A DNA stretch of 38,386 bases from CAZIHO01 sp964538875 (GCA_964538875.1 CAZIHO010000020.1:1-38386); one strand, 5' to 3'; numbered from the stretch's first letter, positions 19,553 to 28,532 are shown. The notes: generated by a model from the letters alone, not told the origin. Program-made: numbers and translations.

Positions 19553-19579
19553 TTGTTCGACAGGCCGATAGTTTATACT
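19553..19579 (+). promoter_or_regulatory. probable queF promoter
   Basis: A -10-like TATACT (19574-19579) lies 30 bases before the queF ATG, with a weak -35-like TTGTTC at 19553. The 15-base spacer is short, so the -35 assignment is uncertain. No preQ1-type aptamer is seen in the short leader. Confidence 0.4.
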
Positions 19580-19608
19580 CCCGCGCCGTTAACCTGACAG
19601 GAGCGGCC

Positions 19609-19998
19609 ATGTCCACCCAGCCCAGCGGCGCGTTGGAGACTTTTCCCAATCCGGAACCCGGACGGGATTACAGCATTCGTATCCGGGTGCCGGAGTTTAC
19701 CTGCCTGTGTCCCAAGACCGGGCAGCCGGATTTCGCGGAACTGCTGCTGGAATACGTACCGGATGCCCGGTGCGTGGAACTCAAGTCCCTGAAGTTATAC
19801 GTCTGGTCGTTTCGGGACCAGGGTGCGTTCCACGAGGCGGTCACCAATCGCATCCTGAACGACCTCGCCGACGCCCTGGCGCCCCGCTTTCTGCGCCTGA
19901 CCGCCAACTTCAACGTGCGGGGCGGCATCTATACCAGCGTGGTCGCCGAACATCGTCATCCTGACTGGGCGCCGCCCACGCGGGTGGAGTTACCCTAG
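19609..19998 (+). CDS. queF: NADPH-dependent preQ0 reductase
   Basis: A 129-residue unimodular QueF that reduces preQ0 to preQ1 in queuosine synthesis. The active-site loop is CPKTGQPD (34-41), with nucleophile Cys34 and Asp41, followed by the ELKSLKLY motif (57-64), which binds NADPH. It is the short YkvM-type, unlike the long two-domain enterobacterial QueF. A CAGGAG ribosome site precedes the ATG at 19609. It stands alone, divergent from smc. Confidence 0.95.
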   Translation: MSTQPSGALETFPNPEPGRDYSIRIRVPEFTCLCPKTGQPDFAELLLEYVPDARCVELKSLKLYVWSFRDQGAFHEAVTNRILNDLADALAPRFLRLTANFNVRGGIYTSVVAEHRHPDWAPPTRVELP

Positions 19999-20154
19999 CG
20001 GCGGTTCCCGGCCGGGTTGCCTATCGAGCTGGCCCGGCGCTACCCTCTGGCCGATGGGGCGGCGCCAGGGCCAACACCGGGACTCCCCGCCCCCGGCCGG
20101 CCCGGTGCCCCTAGGTGGGCCGGACCCCTGGAATCACAACCGGCGGAGATGGTG

Positions 20155-21444
20155 ATGGACAGCAAGATCCCGGATTTGGGCTCCCTACGGATCGGGGTCA
20201 TCGGCCTCGGCTATGTGGGGTTGCCATTGGCGGTGGAACTGGGCAAGCGCCATCCGACCTGGGGCTTGGACATCGATAGTCGGCGCATCCAGGAACTCAA
20301 GGCCGGACAGGACCGCTCCCTGGAAGTGGAGCCGGAGGAACTGGGCCAAGCGCCCTATCTGAATTACACGGACCAGGCCGCCGACCTGGCGGACTGCAAT
20401 TTCTATGTGGTCACCGTGCCCACGCCCATCAACGAGCACAAGCAACCGGACCTGGGTCCCCTGGAAGCCGCCAGCCGCCTGCTGGGGCAACTCATGTCCC
20501 CCGGCGACGTCGCCGTGTTTGAATCCACTGTCTATCCCGGCGCCACCGAGGAAGTCTGCGTGCCCCTGATCGAGGCGGGTTCCGGGCTCAAGTACAACCG
20601 GGATTTCTTCGTGGGCTACAGCCCGGAACGCATCAATCCCGGCGACAAATCCCACCGGCTGGCCAATATCAAGAAGGTCACCTCCGGCTCCACCCCGGCG
20701 GTGGCGGACCTGGTGGACGCCCTGTACCTGGGTATCGTCAGCGCCGGCACCCACCGGGCCAGCAGCATCCGGGTGGCGGAAGCGGCCAAGGTGATCGAAA
20801 ACACCCAGCGGGACGTGAACATCGCCCTCATCAACGAGCTGGCCATCATCTTCAACCGGCTAGGTATCGACACCCAGGAAGTGCTGGAAGCGGCGGGCAG
20901 CAAATGGAATTTCCTGCCGTTCCGGCCCGGCCTGGTGGGGGGCCATTGCATCGGCGTGGACCCCTATTACCTGACCCACAAGGCCCAGGCCATCGGCTAT
21001 CAGCCGGAAATCATCCTGGCCGGCCGGCGCCTCAACGACAGCATGGGCCGCTACGTGGTCAGTCAGGTCATCAAGCTCATGTTGCGCCGCCACGCCGGGG
21101 TGGACCGGGCCCGGGTGCTGATCCTGGGGCTGGCGTTCAAGGAAAACTGTCCGGATCTGCGCAATACCCGGGTGGTGGACATGGTTCAGGAGTTGCGGGA
21201 CTACGGCATGGCGGTGGACATCCACGATCCCTGGGTGGACCCGGAGGAAGCGGCCCAGGAATACGGGCTGCACCTCATCGGCCAACCCAGTCCCGGCGCC
21301 TACAACGCCATTATCCTGGCGGTGGCCCACCGGGAATTCACCCAATGGGGTGCGGAGCGGATTCGTGCATTCGGCCAGCCCGGCGCGGTTTTTTACGACG
21401 TGAAGCAGGTGTTTCCAGCCCATCAGGTGGACGGCCGCCTATGA
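20155..21444 (+). CDS. nucleotide-sugar 6-dehydrogenase, UDP-HexNAc type (TviB-like)
   Basis: A 429-residue NAD enzyme that oxidises the C6 hydroxyl of a UDP-sugar to a uronic acid for capsule or O-antigen. The Rossmann motif is GVIGLGYVGLPLA (14-26), with VTVPTPIN near 87. The catalytic Cys265 lies in GGHCIGVDPYYL, a form typical of UDP-GlcNAc/GalNAc dehydrogenases (TviB, WbpA/WbpO) rather than UDP-glucose dehydrogenases. The start at 20155 has GGAG 6 bases upstream; a longer frame from 20017 is Pro-rich and unlikely. It is paired with a downstream epimerase after 152 bases, suggesting surface polysaccharide synthesis. Confidence 0.9.
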   Translation: MDSKIPDLGSLRIGVIGLGYVGLPLAVELGKRHPTWGLDIDSRRIQELKAGQDRSLEVEPEELGQAPYLNYTDQAADLADCNFYVVTVPTPINEHKQPDLGPLEAASRLLGQLMSPGDVAVFESTVYPGATEEVCVPLIEAGSGLKYNRDFFVGYSPERINPGDKSHRLANIKKVTSGSTPAVADLVDALYLGIVSAGTHRASSIRVAEAAKVIENTQRDVNIALINELAIIFNRLGIDTQEVLEAAGSKWNFLPFRPGLVGGHCIGVDPYYLTHKAQAIGYQPEIILAGRRLNDSMGRYVVSQVIKLMLRRHAGVDRARVLILGLAFKENCPDLRNTRVVDMVQELRDYGMAVDIHDPWVDPEEAAQEYGLHLIGQPSPGAYNAIILAVAHREFTQWGAERIRAFGQPGAVFYDVKQVFPAHQVDGRL

Positions 21445-21596
21445 TTCGCCCTTGATGATTCCGGGCCAGGGAAGCCCGGTCGCGGCCTTGCGCCGCCCAC
21501 GCCGACGCTGGGCCTGTCCCGGCCTAGGCGGCGCCCGGACCGGCCAGGCAGGTCAATCCGGGCCAGATCAATCGCCCTACCCCGGCAGGAGCAGCC

Positions 21597-22604
21597 ATGA
21601 AGGTGTTGGTTACCGGCAGTGCCGGCTTTATCGGGTCCGCCCTGTCCCTGCGCCTGTTGGCCCGGGGCGATCAGGTGATCGGCGTGGACAATCTCAACGA
21701 CTACTACGACGTGGGACTCAAGCGGGCGCGTCTGGCCCGCACTCAGGCCCAGGAGGGCTACACCGATCTGCGCATGGATATTGAGGACGGCGGCGCCGTG
21801 GCGGAAGCATTCGCCGCCCACCGGCCGGACCGGGTGGTCAACCTGGCCGCCCAAGCCGGGGTGCGCTACTCCATCGATAACCCCATGGCCTACGTGCGCA
21901 CCAATCTGGTGGGCTTCGCCAATATCCTGGAAGCCTGCCGGCACCAGCAAGTGGAGCATCTGGTGTACGCGTCCAGCAGTTCCGTGTACGGCGCCAACAC
22001 CGAAATGCCCTTTTCCGTGCATCACAACGTGGACCATCCCTTGAGTTTGTACGCGGCCAGCAAGAAGGCCAACGAACTCATGGCTCATACCTATAGCCAC
22101 CTGTACCGGCTACCCACCACGGGGCTGCGCTTCTTCACGGTGTACGGCCCCTGGGGCCGGCCCGACATGGCCCTGTTCAAGTTCACCCGCGCCATTCTGG
22201 CGGATCAGCCCATCGACCTCTATAACCACGGCCAGCACCGGCGGGACTTCACCTATATCGACGACATCGTGGAAGGGGTCATCCGGGTCCTGGACCGGGT
22301 CGCGGCACCCAACCCGGATTGGAGCAGCGCCGCGCCGGACTCGGCCAGCAGTGCCGCCCCCTACCGTCTGTACAACATCGGCAACAACCGTCCGGTGGAA
22401 CTGACCCACTACATCCAGGTGCTGGAACAATGCCTGGGCCGCCAGGCGCGCAAGAACCTGCTGCCCCTACAAGCCGGGGACGTGCCAGACACTTACGCCG
22501 ATGTCACCGACCTCACCCAGGACACCGGCTATTTGCCCAGCACCCAGGTGGAAGAGGGCGTGGCCCGGTTCGTGGAGTGGTATCGGGGCTATTTTGGGGT
22601 GTGA
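21597..22604 (+). CDS. NAD-dependent epimerase, UDP-glucuronate 4-epimerase-like
   Basis: A 335-residue extended short-chain dehydrogenase. TGSAGFIG (6-13) binds NAD, DNLNDYYDVGLKRARLA is typical of UDP-glucuronate epimerases, the serine-rich SSSSVYGANTEMPF precedes the catalytic Tyr152 and Lys156 (YAASKK), and RFFTVYGPWGRPDMALFKF follows. The expected reaction is interconversion of UDP-GlcA and UDP-GalA, or the same on an N-acetylated uronate made by the upstream dehydrogenase. An atypical Ser/Ala-rich insertion near residues 240-255 (PDWSSAAPDSASSAAP) lies in a loop. The substrate is not settled. Confidence 0.88.
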   Translation: MKVLVTGSAGFIGSALSLRLLARGDQVIGVDNLNDYYDVGLKRARLARTQAQEGYTDLRMDIEDGGAVAEAFAAHRPDRVVNLAAQAGVRYSIDNPMAYVRTNLVGFANILEACRHQQVEHLVYASSSSVYGANTEMPFSVHHNVDHPLSLYAASKKANELMAHTYSHLYRLPTTGLRFFTVYGPWGRPDMALFKFTRAILADQPIDLYNHGQHRRDFTYIDDIVEGVIRVLDRVAAPNPDWSSAAPDSASSAAPYRLYNIGNNRPVELTHYIQVLEQCLGRQARKNLLPLQAGDVPDTYADVTDLTQDTGYLPSTQVEEGVARFVEWYRGYFGV

Positions 22605-22816
22605 GGCCAGCAGAAATTCCGCTCTTTTGGCCGGGCGCCGCCGCCCTGTCCAGAGAATATCCCGTTGCCTGCGGGGTGACTGACGTCACCCCAAGTCCTT
22701 CGCTGGCCCTTGGATTTTCTGTCCAGATATTCTGTTTTCATATCCTTTTTCGGACTTTTTTTTCCTTTACTTCCACGGATCGACGCCGAGTCCCCCGGCG
22801 AAGAGTAAAGAACAGC

Positions 22817-22840
22817 AGGCCGGACGTTGGCTGGCCTTTT
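22817..22840 (+). terminator. probable intrinsic terminator
   Basis: AGGCCGG (22817-22823) and CTGGCCT (22831-22837) pair with one G-U, with a 7-base loop and a four-T run from 22837. It lies about 213 bases after the epimerase stop, so it may end that transcript or an RNA starting within the gap. Confidence 0.55.
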
Positions 22841-22992
22841 GTTGGATTAGGAGACCCTCATCCGCGCATCAAGAGCCCTCATCATGGGGCTGGTGGCTTG
22901 TGTTGCAGCCGGATTGAGCATCGCGGCAAGCGCGGCCTCAGCCTTAATCGGAACTCAGCGGGTCCCAAGCTTCGTCCCGGAGCAAACCGGGT

Positions 22993-23049
22993 GGTCCGAT
23001 GCCAGCTTTGTGGCTGGTGGTGGCTATAGCACGGCGCGGACCTTTTTTT
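22993..23049 (+). terminator. branched terminator-like structure
   Basis: GGTCCG (22993-22998) pairs with CGGACC (23037-23042), enclosing a CCAGC/GCTGG hairpin, and is followed directly by seven T (23043-23049). It is longer and more branched than a simple terminator, so it could be the 3' part of a small RNA. Confidence 0.45.
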
Positions 23050-23369
23050 ACCGGACATTGTTTCTTCTTAGCGTTTTCGATTCTTTTAGGAGGTGCCCGG
23101 TGCCGCCTACGGGACCCTCCCGATGAAGTCCAGGCCCAACGGGGCAACCATCTGACCAACGCCCAAGCGGATGCCCTCCTCGCGGCGGTCGCGGGCATCT
23201 TCTGACCTGGGGTTGTCGAGGACGGGGAGTCAAGCGCCTGGGGCGCTCTCGGCTTCCCGCCGGTCATGGGCTGGACGGCGGCAAAACCGGACGCCGGCAG
23301 CCAGTCTAGCCGCCGGGCCGGTCAAGACCCTTGCGGTACTTGGCCAGTGACGATGCGCGCCACGCCACC

Positions 23370-25427
23370 TCAGATCTTAAAGCCATGCGCCGCCGTCGCC
23401 AGCCGCTGGGAAATGGCTTGCAACCCATGCACCGCCTCTAGCATTTCCCTGGAGCCGGCGGCGGTCTGGTTGGTGACTTCGCGGATGCTGATGACCCGGT
23501 GGTTGATGTCCTCCGCCACCGCCGTCTGCTCCTCGGCGGCGGTGGCGATTTGCATCGCCATGTCGGTGATGGTGGAAACCGAGGCGGCGATGGCGTTCAG
23601 GCTCTCCCCGGCCCGGGCCGCCCGCTGCACGGTTTCCTGGGCCTTGGCGCGGCCCGCCTCCATGGTCTTGACCGCCGCCAGGGTGCTTTCCTGGAGGTGG
23701 CCGATCATGGCGGAAATCTCGGTGGTGGATTGGCGCGTCTTGTTGGCCAGCATCCGCACCTCGTCCGCTACCACCGCAAAGCCACGGCCCTGTTCGCCGG
23801 CCCGCGCCGCCTCGATGGCCGCATTGAGGGCCAGCAAGTTCGTCTGATCGGCAATGCCGGTAATCACGTCGGTGACCTGGCCGATGGCAGCGCTTTCCGC
23901 TTCCACCTTGGCGATACCCCGGGCGGATTCTTCCACCTCGTGGGCCAGGGCAGCGATCACGGACACCACGTCGCGCACCACTTGTCCGCCGTCCGCCGCC
24001 TGTTGATTGGCGGCCCGGGTACCCTGGGCGGTGGAGGCAGCGCCCCGCGCCACTTCCTGGGCAGTGGCCGCCATTTCGGTCATGGCCACTGCTACCTGGT
24101 CCGTATTGCTCTGCTGGTGGTTGACGCCCTCACCGGCCCGGGCAGCGACCACCGCCACCTGATCTGCGGCGGTGGCCAAAGAGGCGGCGGATTCCAGGAT
24201 GGCGCCAGCCAAAATGCTCAACTGTTCCGCCATACCGTTGACCTCCCGCCCCAATAACTGCACCTCGTTATGGGTGGGTGTCCGGTCTTCCACACCGGGC
24301 AGGGCGACCCGGACCCGCAAATTGCCGTTGCCCAGGTCCCGCATCCGCTCGCCGATCAGGCGCAGGGGGCGCAACCGGGAGCGCAGCAGCAATACCAACC
24401 AGCCGACGATGGCTAGGGTGCCGAGCAGGGAACCGGCGATCAACCGGTTGCGGATATTGGCCGCCGGGGCGGTGAGTTCTGCCTCGACGATATCCACCGC
24501 GATGATCCAGTTCCATGCCGGTACCTTTTTGAAGGCAATGATTTTCTCCTGGGCACCGCTACCCTGGCGGCTGGTCCAGTCGTAGTGGACGAGGCCATCC
24601 GCCGTCTCGAACAGGGCCTTGAATGGCTTGGCGCCACCGGCGCCGGCCAGTTCCGGCAAGTTTTCACCCGTCCACTGGGCGTGCATCAGCACCTTGCCGT
24701 ATTCGGGTCCCGGCACCGCCGATGCCAGCAATACGGCGCCGGTTTTTCCGAACTGCAAGGCCGAGAAATACTTCTGGAGGGTGCCGATTTGGGTGGTGTA
24801 GTCGAAGCCCACGAACAGCGCCCCGGCTACCTTCCCCTGGTCGTCCTTGAACGGGACGTATTGGGTCATATAGCTGCGGCCAAACAGAAACGCCGGGCCC
24901 AGGTAGGTTTCACCGGCCATGAGGCGCTGGTGGGCGGGGTGTTCCTTGCCCAGCAAGGTGCCGAACGCCCGGCTGCCGTCCGCCTTCTTGAGAGAGGTGG
25001 AGATGCGCAGAAAATCGTCGCCGACTCGCTGGAACAGGGTGGCGACGCCACCGCTGGCGCGCAGGAAATCGTCTGGTTTGGTGAAGTCGTGGGCCAGATC
25101 CCGGCCTTCATTGACCAGGACAGGAATATCTTGGTCCCCCACCCTCGTGACCCGGGACCGGTCCAGGGTAAATCCACCGGGATAGGCGGCGGCGAACAGT
25201 TTGCCCAGGCTTTCGGTATTGGTCACCAGGGAGCCATGAAACAAATCCAGGGTGGTGGCCATCACGTCCACCTGCTGAACCAGATGGTGTTCCACCTCGT
25301 CGATGAAGCTGTCTGAAGCCTGGCGGGCGCCGACCCAGGTCACCGCCCCGAACACGGCCACGCTCACCGCCAGGATCAGGACAGACAATTGGGACACCAC
25401 GGACAATCGCTTGAAGCCGTTCAACAT
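23370..25427 (-). CDS. methyl-accepting chemotaxis protein with Cache sensor
   Basis: A 685-residue membrane chemoreceptor. It has an N-terminal transmembrane helix (about 10-32), a periplasmic Cache3-Cache2-type sensor (about 33-300, seen as GKTGAVLLASAVPG and WNWIIAVDIVEAE), a second transmembrane segment near 310-332 (LIAGSLLGTLAIVGWLVLLL), a HAMP domain and a cytoplasmic signalling domain. The highly conserved tip is at about 521-560 (ALNAAIEAARAGEQGRGFAVVADEVR). No CheR-binding pentapeptide is seen at the C-terminus. The ATG at 25427 has a G-rich ribosome site; a GTG at 25433 is an alternative. No che or flagellar operon is adjacent. Confidence 0.93.
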   Translation of the reverse strand: MLNGFKRLSVVSQLSVLILAVSVAVFGAVTWVGARQASDSFIDEVEHHLVQQVDVMATTLDLFHGSLVTNTESLGKLFAAAYPGGFTLDRSRVTRVGDQDIPVLVNEGRDLAHDFTKPDDFLRASGGVATLFQRVGDDFLRISTSLKKADGSRAFGTLLGKEHPAHQRLMAGETYLGPAFLFGRSYMTQYVPFKDDQGKVAGALFVGFDYTTQIGTLQKYFSALQFGKTGAVLLASAVPGPEYGKVLMHAQWTGENLPELAGAGGAKPFKALFETADGLVHYDWTSRQGSGAQEKIIAFKKVPAWNWIIAVDIVEAELTAPAANIRNRLIAGSLLGTLAIVGWLVLLLRSRLRPLRLIGERMRDLGNGNLRVRVALPGVEDRTPTHNEVQLLGREVNGMAEQLSILAGAILESAASLATAADQVAVVAARAGEGVNHQQSNTDQVAVAMTEMAATAQEVARGAASTAQGTRAANQQAADGGQVVRDVVSVIAALAHEVEESARGIAKVEAESAAIGQVTDVITGIADQTNLLALNAAIEAARAGEQGRGFAVVADEVRMLANKTRQSTTEISAMIGHLQESTLAAVKTMEAGRAKAQETVQRAARAGESLNAIAASVSTITDMAMQIATAAEEQTAVAEDINHRVISIREVTNQTAAGSREMLEAVHGLQAISQRLATAAHGFKI

Positions 25428-25626
25428 CGCCACCCCCAGTAATTGAAAGCTCGCCCGGAACCTTGGCTCCCCTAGGCACTGCTATGGTTGGCGACAGACA
25501 CCGGCCGATCTTGAGGCGCCATCATCCGCCCACCGCCGCCACGGGTTGACAGCAAGCTGATGAGGGAATCAATACGGATAAGGAAATCCGGTTCAGGGAC
25601 CCACCCGAGCCAGGACAGGGGCGGAC

Positions 25627-26328
25627 TCAGTCGGCGTCGCCGCGATCCGCCGTCAGCACGCCGTCATCCAGGCGTTGCACCCGGTCCATGTGGGCGGCGA
25701 AATGGACATCGTGGGTCACCACGATGAAGCTGATGCCCTCGGCCCGGTTGAGTTCCAGCATCAGTTCATAGACCTGCTGGGCGGTGCGCCGGTCCAGGTT
25801 GCCGGTGGGTTCGTCCGCCAGCACGCAGGCCGGCCGGTGTACCAGGGCCCGGGCGATGGCGGCCCGCTGGCGCTCGCCACCGGACAGTTCCGAAGGCTTA
25901 TGTATCAGGCGCTTGGCCAGCCCCACCCGCTCCAGCATGGCCGCCGCCCGCTCCTGGGCTTGCACCACCGACTGGCCGCCGATCAGCAGGGGCATGGCCA
26001 CATTTTCCAGGGCGGTCAATTCCGGCAGCAGGTGGTGAAACTGATAGACGAAGCCCAGGGCCTGGTTCCGCAGTCGGCCCCGCGCTGCTTCCCCGAGCCG
26101 ATGCACGTCCTGGCCCTGAACCAGCACTTGCCCGGCGCTGGGCCGGTCCAGCCCCCCTAGGCAATGGAGCAGGGTACTCTTGCCGGACCCGGATGAGCCG
26201 ACGATGGCCAGGCGTTCACCCCGTGCCACTTCCAGGTCTACGCTGCGCAGCACCTCGACTTCTAGGTTGCCCTGCTTGAAGGTCTTGGCCAATCCCTGGG
26301 CCTTGAGTACCAGCTCGCCCCTATTCAT
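25627..26328 (-). CDS. lolD: lipoprotein-releasing ABC transporter ATPase LolD
   Basis: A 233-residue ABC ATPase that powers extraction of outer-membrane lipoproteins from the inner membrane. The Walker A motif is GSSGSGKS (44-51), the signature is LSGGERQR, Walker B is ACVLADEPTGNLD, and the H-loop is VVTHD. The start at 26328 overlaps the end of the upstream permease gene by 8 bases. Residues such as GFVYQFHHLLPELTALENVAMPLL are typical of LolD and distinguish it from other MacB-type ATPases. Confidence 0.94.
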   Translation of the reverse strand: MNRGELVLKAQGLAKTFKQGNLEVEVLRSVDLEVARGERLAIVGSSGSGKSTLLHCLGGLDRPSAGQVLVQGQDVHRLGEAARGRLRNQALGFVYQFHHLLPELTALENVAMPLLIGGQSVVQAQERAAAMLERVGLAKRLIHKPSELSGGERQRAAIARALVHRPACVLADEPTGNLDRRTAQQVYELMLELNRAEGISFIVVTHDVHFAAHMDRVQRLDDGVLTADRGDAD

Positions 26329-27568
26329 AGCGCAGCGCCTCCGCCGGCTGCACCCGGGACGCCCGCCAGGCCGGATACAGGGTGGCCAGCAGGGACAACA
26401 GGAAGGCACCCACGCCGATCAGGCCCACGTCGTTCCAGTGCACGTCGGACGGTAACTGGCTGATGTAATAGATGTGAGGGTCCAACACGCGAATGTTGAA
26501 CATCTGCTCGATCCAGCCGACGATGGCCTCCACGTTCAGGGCCAGCAACACGCCCAGCAACACGCCGAGCAGGCTACCCACCAGGCCGATGGTGGTGCCC
26601 TGTACGATGAAAATGCTCATGATGCTGCGAGGCGAGGCGCCCAGGGTGCGCAGAATGGCGATGTCACTCTGTTTGTCGGTCACCACCATGACCAAGGCGG
26701 AGACGATGTTGAATGCCGCCACACCGACGATCAGGAACAGAATGATCCCCATCATGCGTTTTTCCATGGCCAGGGCCCGGAAAAAGTTGCGGTGCTGCAT
26801 GGTCCAGTCCGACACCAGGTAATAGCCGCCCAGGGACCAGGCCAGGGTCCGGGCCACCATGGGCGCATCCCAGAGATCCGCCAGTTTGAGCCGCACGCCG
26901 GTCACCGCGTCATCCAGCCGCATCAGCTTGGCGGCATCCTCCAGATGCAGCAGACCCATGGAGCGGTCATATTCGGACATGCCCACTTCATAAATGCCGA
27001 TCAGGGTAAAGCGCTTGATGCGGGGAATGAGCCCCGCCGGGCTGACGTTGATCTCCGGCGTCACCACCGTCACCTTGTCGCCCACCTGCACCCCCAGCAC
27101 CTGGGCCAATTCCTTGCCGAGAATGATGCTGAATTCGCCGGGCCGCAGGTCCGCGAATTGGCCAATCTTCATGGACTGGCCGACCGTGGAAACCTGAGGT
27201 TCCTGGTCCGGCAACACACCCCGCAGCAAGGCGCCGCTCACGTTCTGGCCGTTGACCAGCATCACCTGGGCTTCCACGTAGGGCGCCAAACCCCGCACAT
27301 CCGGGTGGGCCTTGGCTTTTTCCACCACTTCCCGCCAATTTTCCAGGCCCCCCTGTACGGCGCCGATGGTGGCATGGGAAGTCATACCCAGGATGCGATC
27401 CCGGACTTCCTTATGAAAGCCATTCATCACCGACAGCACCACGATCAGCGCCATGATCCCCAGAGTGATCCCCAGCATGGAGACGGCGGAGATGAAGCTG
27501 ATGAAGTGCGTCCGGCGCTTAGCGCGGGAATAGCGCAGGCCGAGATAGATTTCCCAGGGTCTAAACAT
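26321..27568 (-). CDS. lolC: lipoprotein-releasing ABC transporter permease, LolC/LolE family
   Basis: A 415-residue inner-membrane permease of the LolC/LolE family. It opens MFRPWEIYLGLRYSRAKRRTHFISFISAVSMLGITLGIMALIVVLSVMNGF, the family N-terminus and first membrane segment. A large periplasmic domain runs to about residue 260, with three C-terminal membrane segments and the EA-rich ending RASRVQPAEALRYE. Only one permease gene lies by lolD; no second LolC/E paralogue follows, suggesting a homodimeric LolF-like arrangement or a second gene elsewhere. It overlaps lolD by 8 bases. Confidence 0.92.
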   Translation of the reverse strand: MFRPWEIYLGLRYSRAKRRTHFISFISAVSMLGITLGIMALIVVLSVMNGFHKEVRDRILGMTSHATIGAVQGGLENWREVVEKAKAHPDVRGLAPYVEAQVMLVNGQNVSGALLRGVLPDQEPQVSTVGQSMKIGQFADLRPGEFSIILGKELAQVLGVQVGDKVTVVTPEINVSPAGLIPRIKRFTLIGIYEVGMSEYDRSMGLLHLEDAAKLMRLDDAVTGVRLKLADLWDAPMVARTLAWSLGGYYLVSDWTMQHRNFFRALAMEKRMMGIILFLIVGVAAFNIVSALVMVVTDKQSDIAILRTLGASPRSIMSIFIVQGTTIGLVGSLLGVLLGVLLALNVEAIVGWIEQMFNIRVLDPHIYYISQLPSDVHWNDVGLIGVGAFLLSLLATLYPAWRASRVQPAEALRYE

Positions 27569-27615
27569 GGGGCGGGATTAGACCATAGCGGCGGCCGGTT
27601 TTCGACCGGCCGGGG

Positions 27616-27897
27616 CTAGAGCCGGGTCAGGTGGGCCAATTCCGCGCCCCAGTAGGCGGTGACGATCAGCCAAAGGGGACCGAAGGCGATGAAGACCCGC
27701 AGCAACCAGGCAATCAGGGGATGGGACTGGGGAGACTCGATGAAATGGCGGGCCACCAGATTGCCCTTCAACCAGATGATGCCGGCCACCAGCAGGGGCA
27801 GCCAGCCGGCATGGGAAAATTCCCGCCCCAACCCCAGGCTGATGAGGGTGAGACCAACCAACGCGAGCCAGGCCAGGGTGAGGGTGCGGGGCGGCAT
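27616..27897 (-). CDS. small membrane protein, cytochrome oxidase subunit IV/NorF-like (copy 2)
   Basis: A predicted 93-residue membrane protein of the prokaryotic cytochrome c oxidase subunit IV (COX4_pro) type, similar in role to NorF. About three hydrophobic segments are seen (residues 8-22, 32-44 and 64-82), with the conserved-looking WLKGNLVARHFI motif that marks these proteins, as in the other copy's LLKGQLLGDFFM. It starts 5 bases after the coxIII-like copy 2 stop. It likely assists a heme-copper oxidase or NO reductase complex. Confidence 0.75.
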   Translation of the reverse strand: MPPRTLTLAWLALVGLTLISLGLGREFSHAGWLPLLVAGIIWLKGNLVARHFIESPQSHPLIAWLLRVFIAFGPLWLIVTAYWGAELAHLTRL

Positions 27898-27902
27898 CGA
27901 GG

Positions 27903-28532
27903 TCAGCCCCACACGTAGAAGAGGGGAAAGAGCACCAACCAGATGATGTCGGTGGCGTGCCAGTAGCTGCCCAGAGATTCCAAGCCGTTGTGTTCCTCGG
28001 TGCCGTAGGCGCCAGCCAGATGCCGGCCCAATACCCAGATCATGCCCAGGATCCCCCAAGAGGCGTGTACCAGATGGTTGATGGTCAGGTAGTAGTACAC
28101 AATGACGAACACGCCGGCGCTGCTGTCGACGCCGTGGGCCAGGTTCCAGCGGATTTCCAGGTACTTGGTGATGGGATAGCCGAGCGCCACCACCAGTCCC
28201 GCCGCCAGCCAGAGGATGGAGCGGCGCCGCTGGCCCGCACGAATCGCCGCCACCGAGCTGGCGATGAAATAGCTGCTGGTGACCATCAGCAGGGTAATGA
28301 GGGTGCCCAGGGTCTGGTTGAGGTGCCCAGGTCCGGCATGGAAGGCGTCCGGGAAATGGACCCGGGCGATGAAATATACGCAAAACAGCAGGCCAAATTC
28401 CACCAACTCGCAGGCGATGCCCACCCACATGCCCCGGTGACCGGGGATGCGGCGGGACGCCGGGATAGCGGGTTCGGGCTGGATTGCCACCGGGGCGGCG
28501 AGGGAGAGTTCAGCGTTGCACATGGGCGCCAT
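27903..28532 (-). CDS. cytochrome c oxidase subunit III-like protein (NorE-like, copy 2)
   Basis: A 209-residue multi-span membrane protein of the heme-copper oxidase subunit III family (NorE-like). Five hydrophobic segments are visible, with SSYFIASSVAAIRAGQ, HLVHASWGILGMIWVLG and the ending SYWHATDIIWLVLFPLFYVWG. The last is the subunit III signature, shared with copy 1. NorE is a non-catalytic subunit associated with NO reductase. Two in-frame ATG candidates occur at 28532 and 28523. It lies 94 bases after norD and may have its own promoter. Confidence 0.83.
   Translation of the reverse strand: MAPMCNAELSLAAPVAIQPEPAIPASRRIPGHRGMWVGIACELVEFGLLFCVYFIARVHFPDAFHAGPGHLNQTLGTLITLLMVTSSYFIASSVAAIRAGQRRRSILWLAAGLVVALGYPITKYLEIRWNLAHGVDSSAGVFVIVYYYLTINHLVHASWGILGMIWVLGRHLAGAYGTEEHNGLESLGSYWHATDIIWLVLFPLFYVWG

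Larger units (their letters stand above)
22605..23369. other. gene-free stretch with three hairpins
   Basis: No convincing protein gene. Short open frames (for example 22884-23126 and 22999-23205) lack ribosome sites and family resemblance. A perfect 8-base hairpin (GGGGTGAC at 22673-22680 with GTCACCCC at 22685-22692) follows the epimerase; it lacks a T tract. Two terminator-like structures lie at 22817-22840 and 22993-23049. Between 22700 and 22770 the sequence is unusually T-rich compared with its surroundings. Confidence 0.6.

Noticed and set aside
19559..19608. preQ1 riboswitch upstream of queF
   Set aside because: The leader is only about 25 bases long and shows no preQ1 aptamer features.
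22884..23205. Short open frames in the gene-free gap, one with a hydrophobic start
   Set aside because: No ribosome site, poor composition and overlap with terminator-like structures. They are noted only as part of the gap.
25434..25626. Sigma28 flagellar promoter for the chemoreceptor
   Set aside because: No TAAA-N15-GCCGATAA pattern was found on the minus strand, and no good sigma54 site either.
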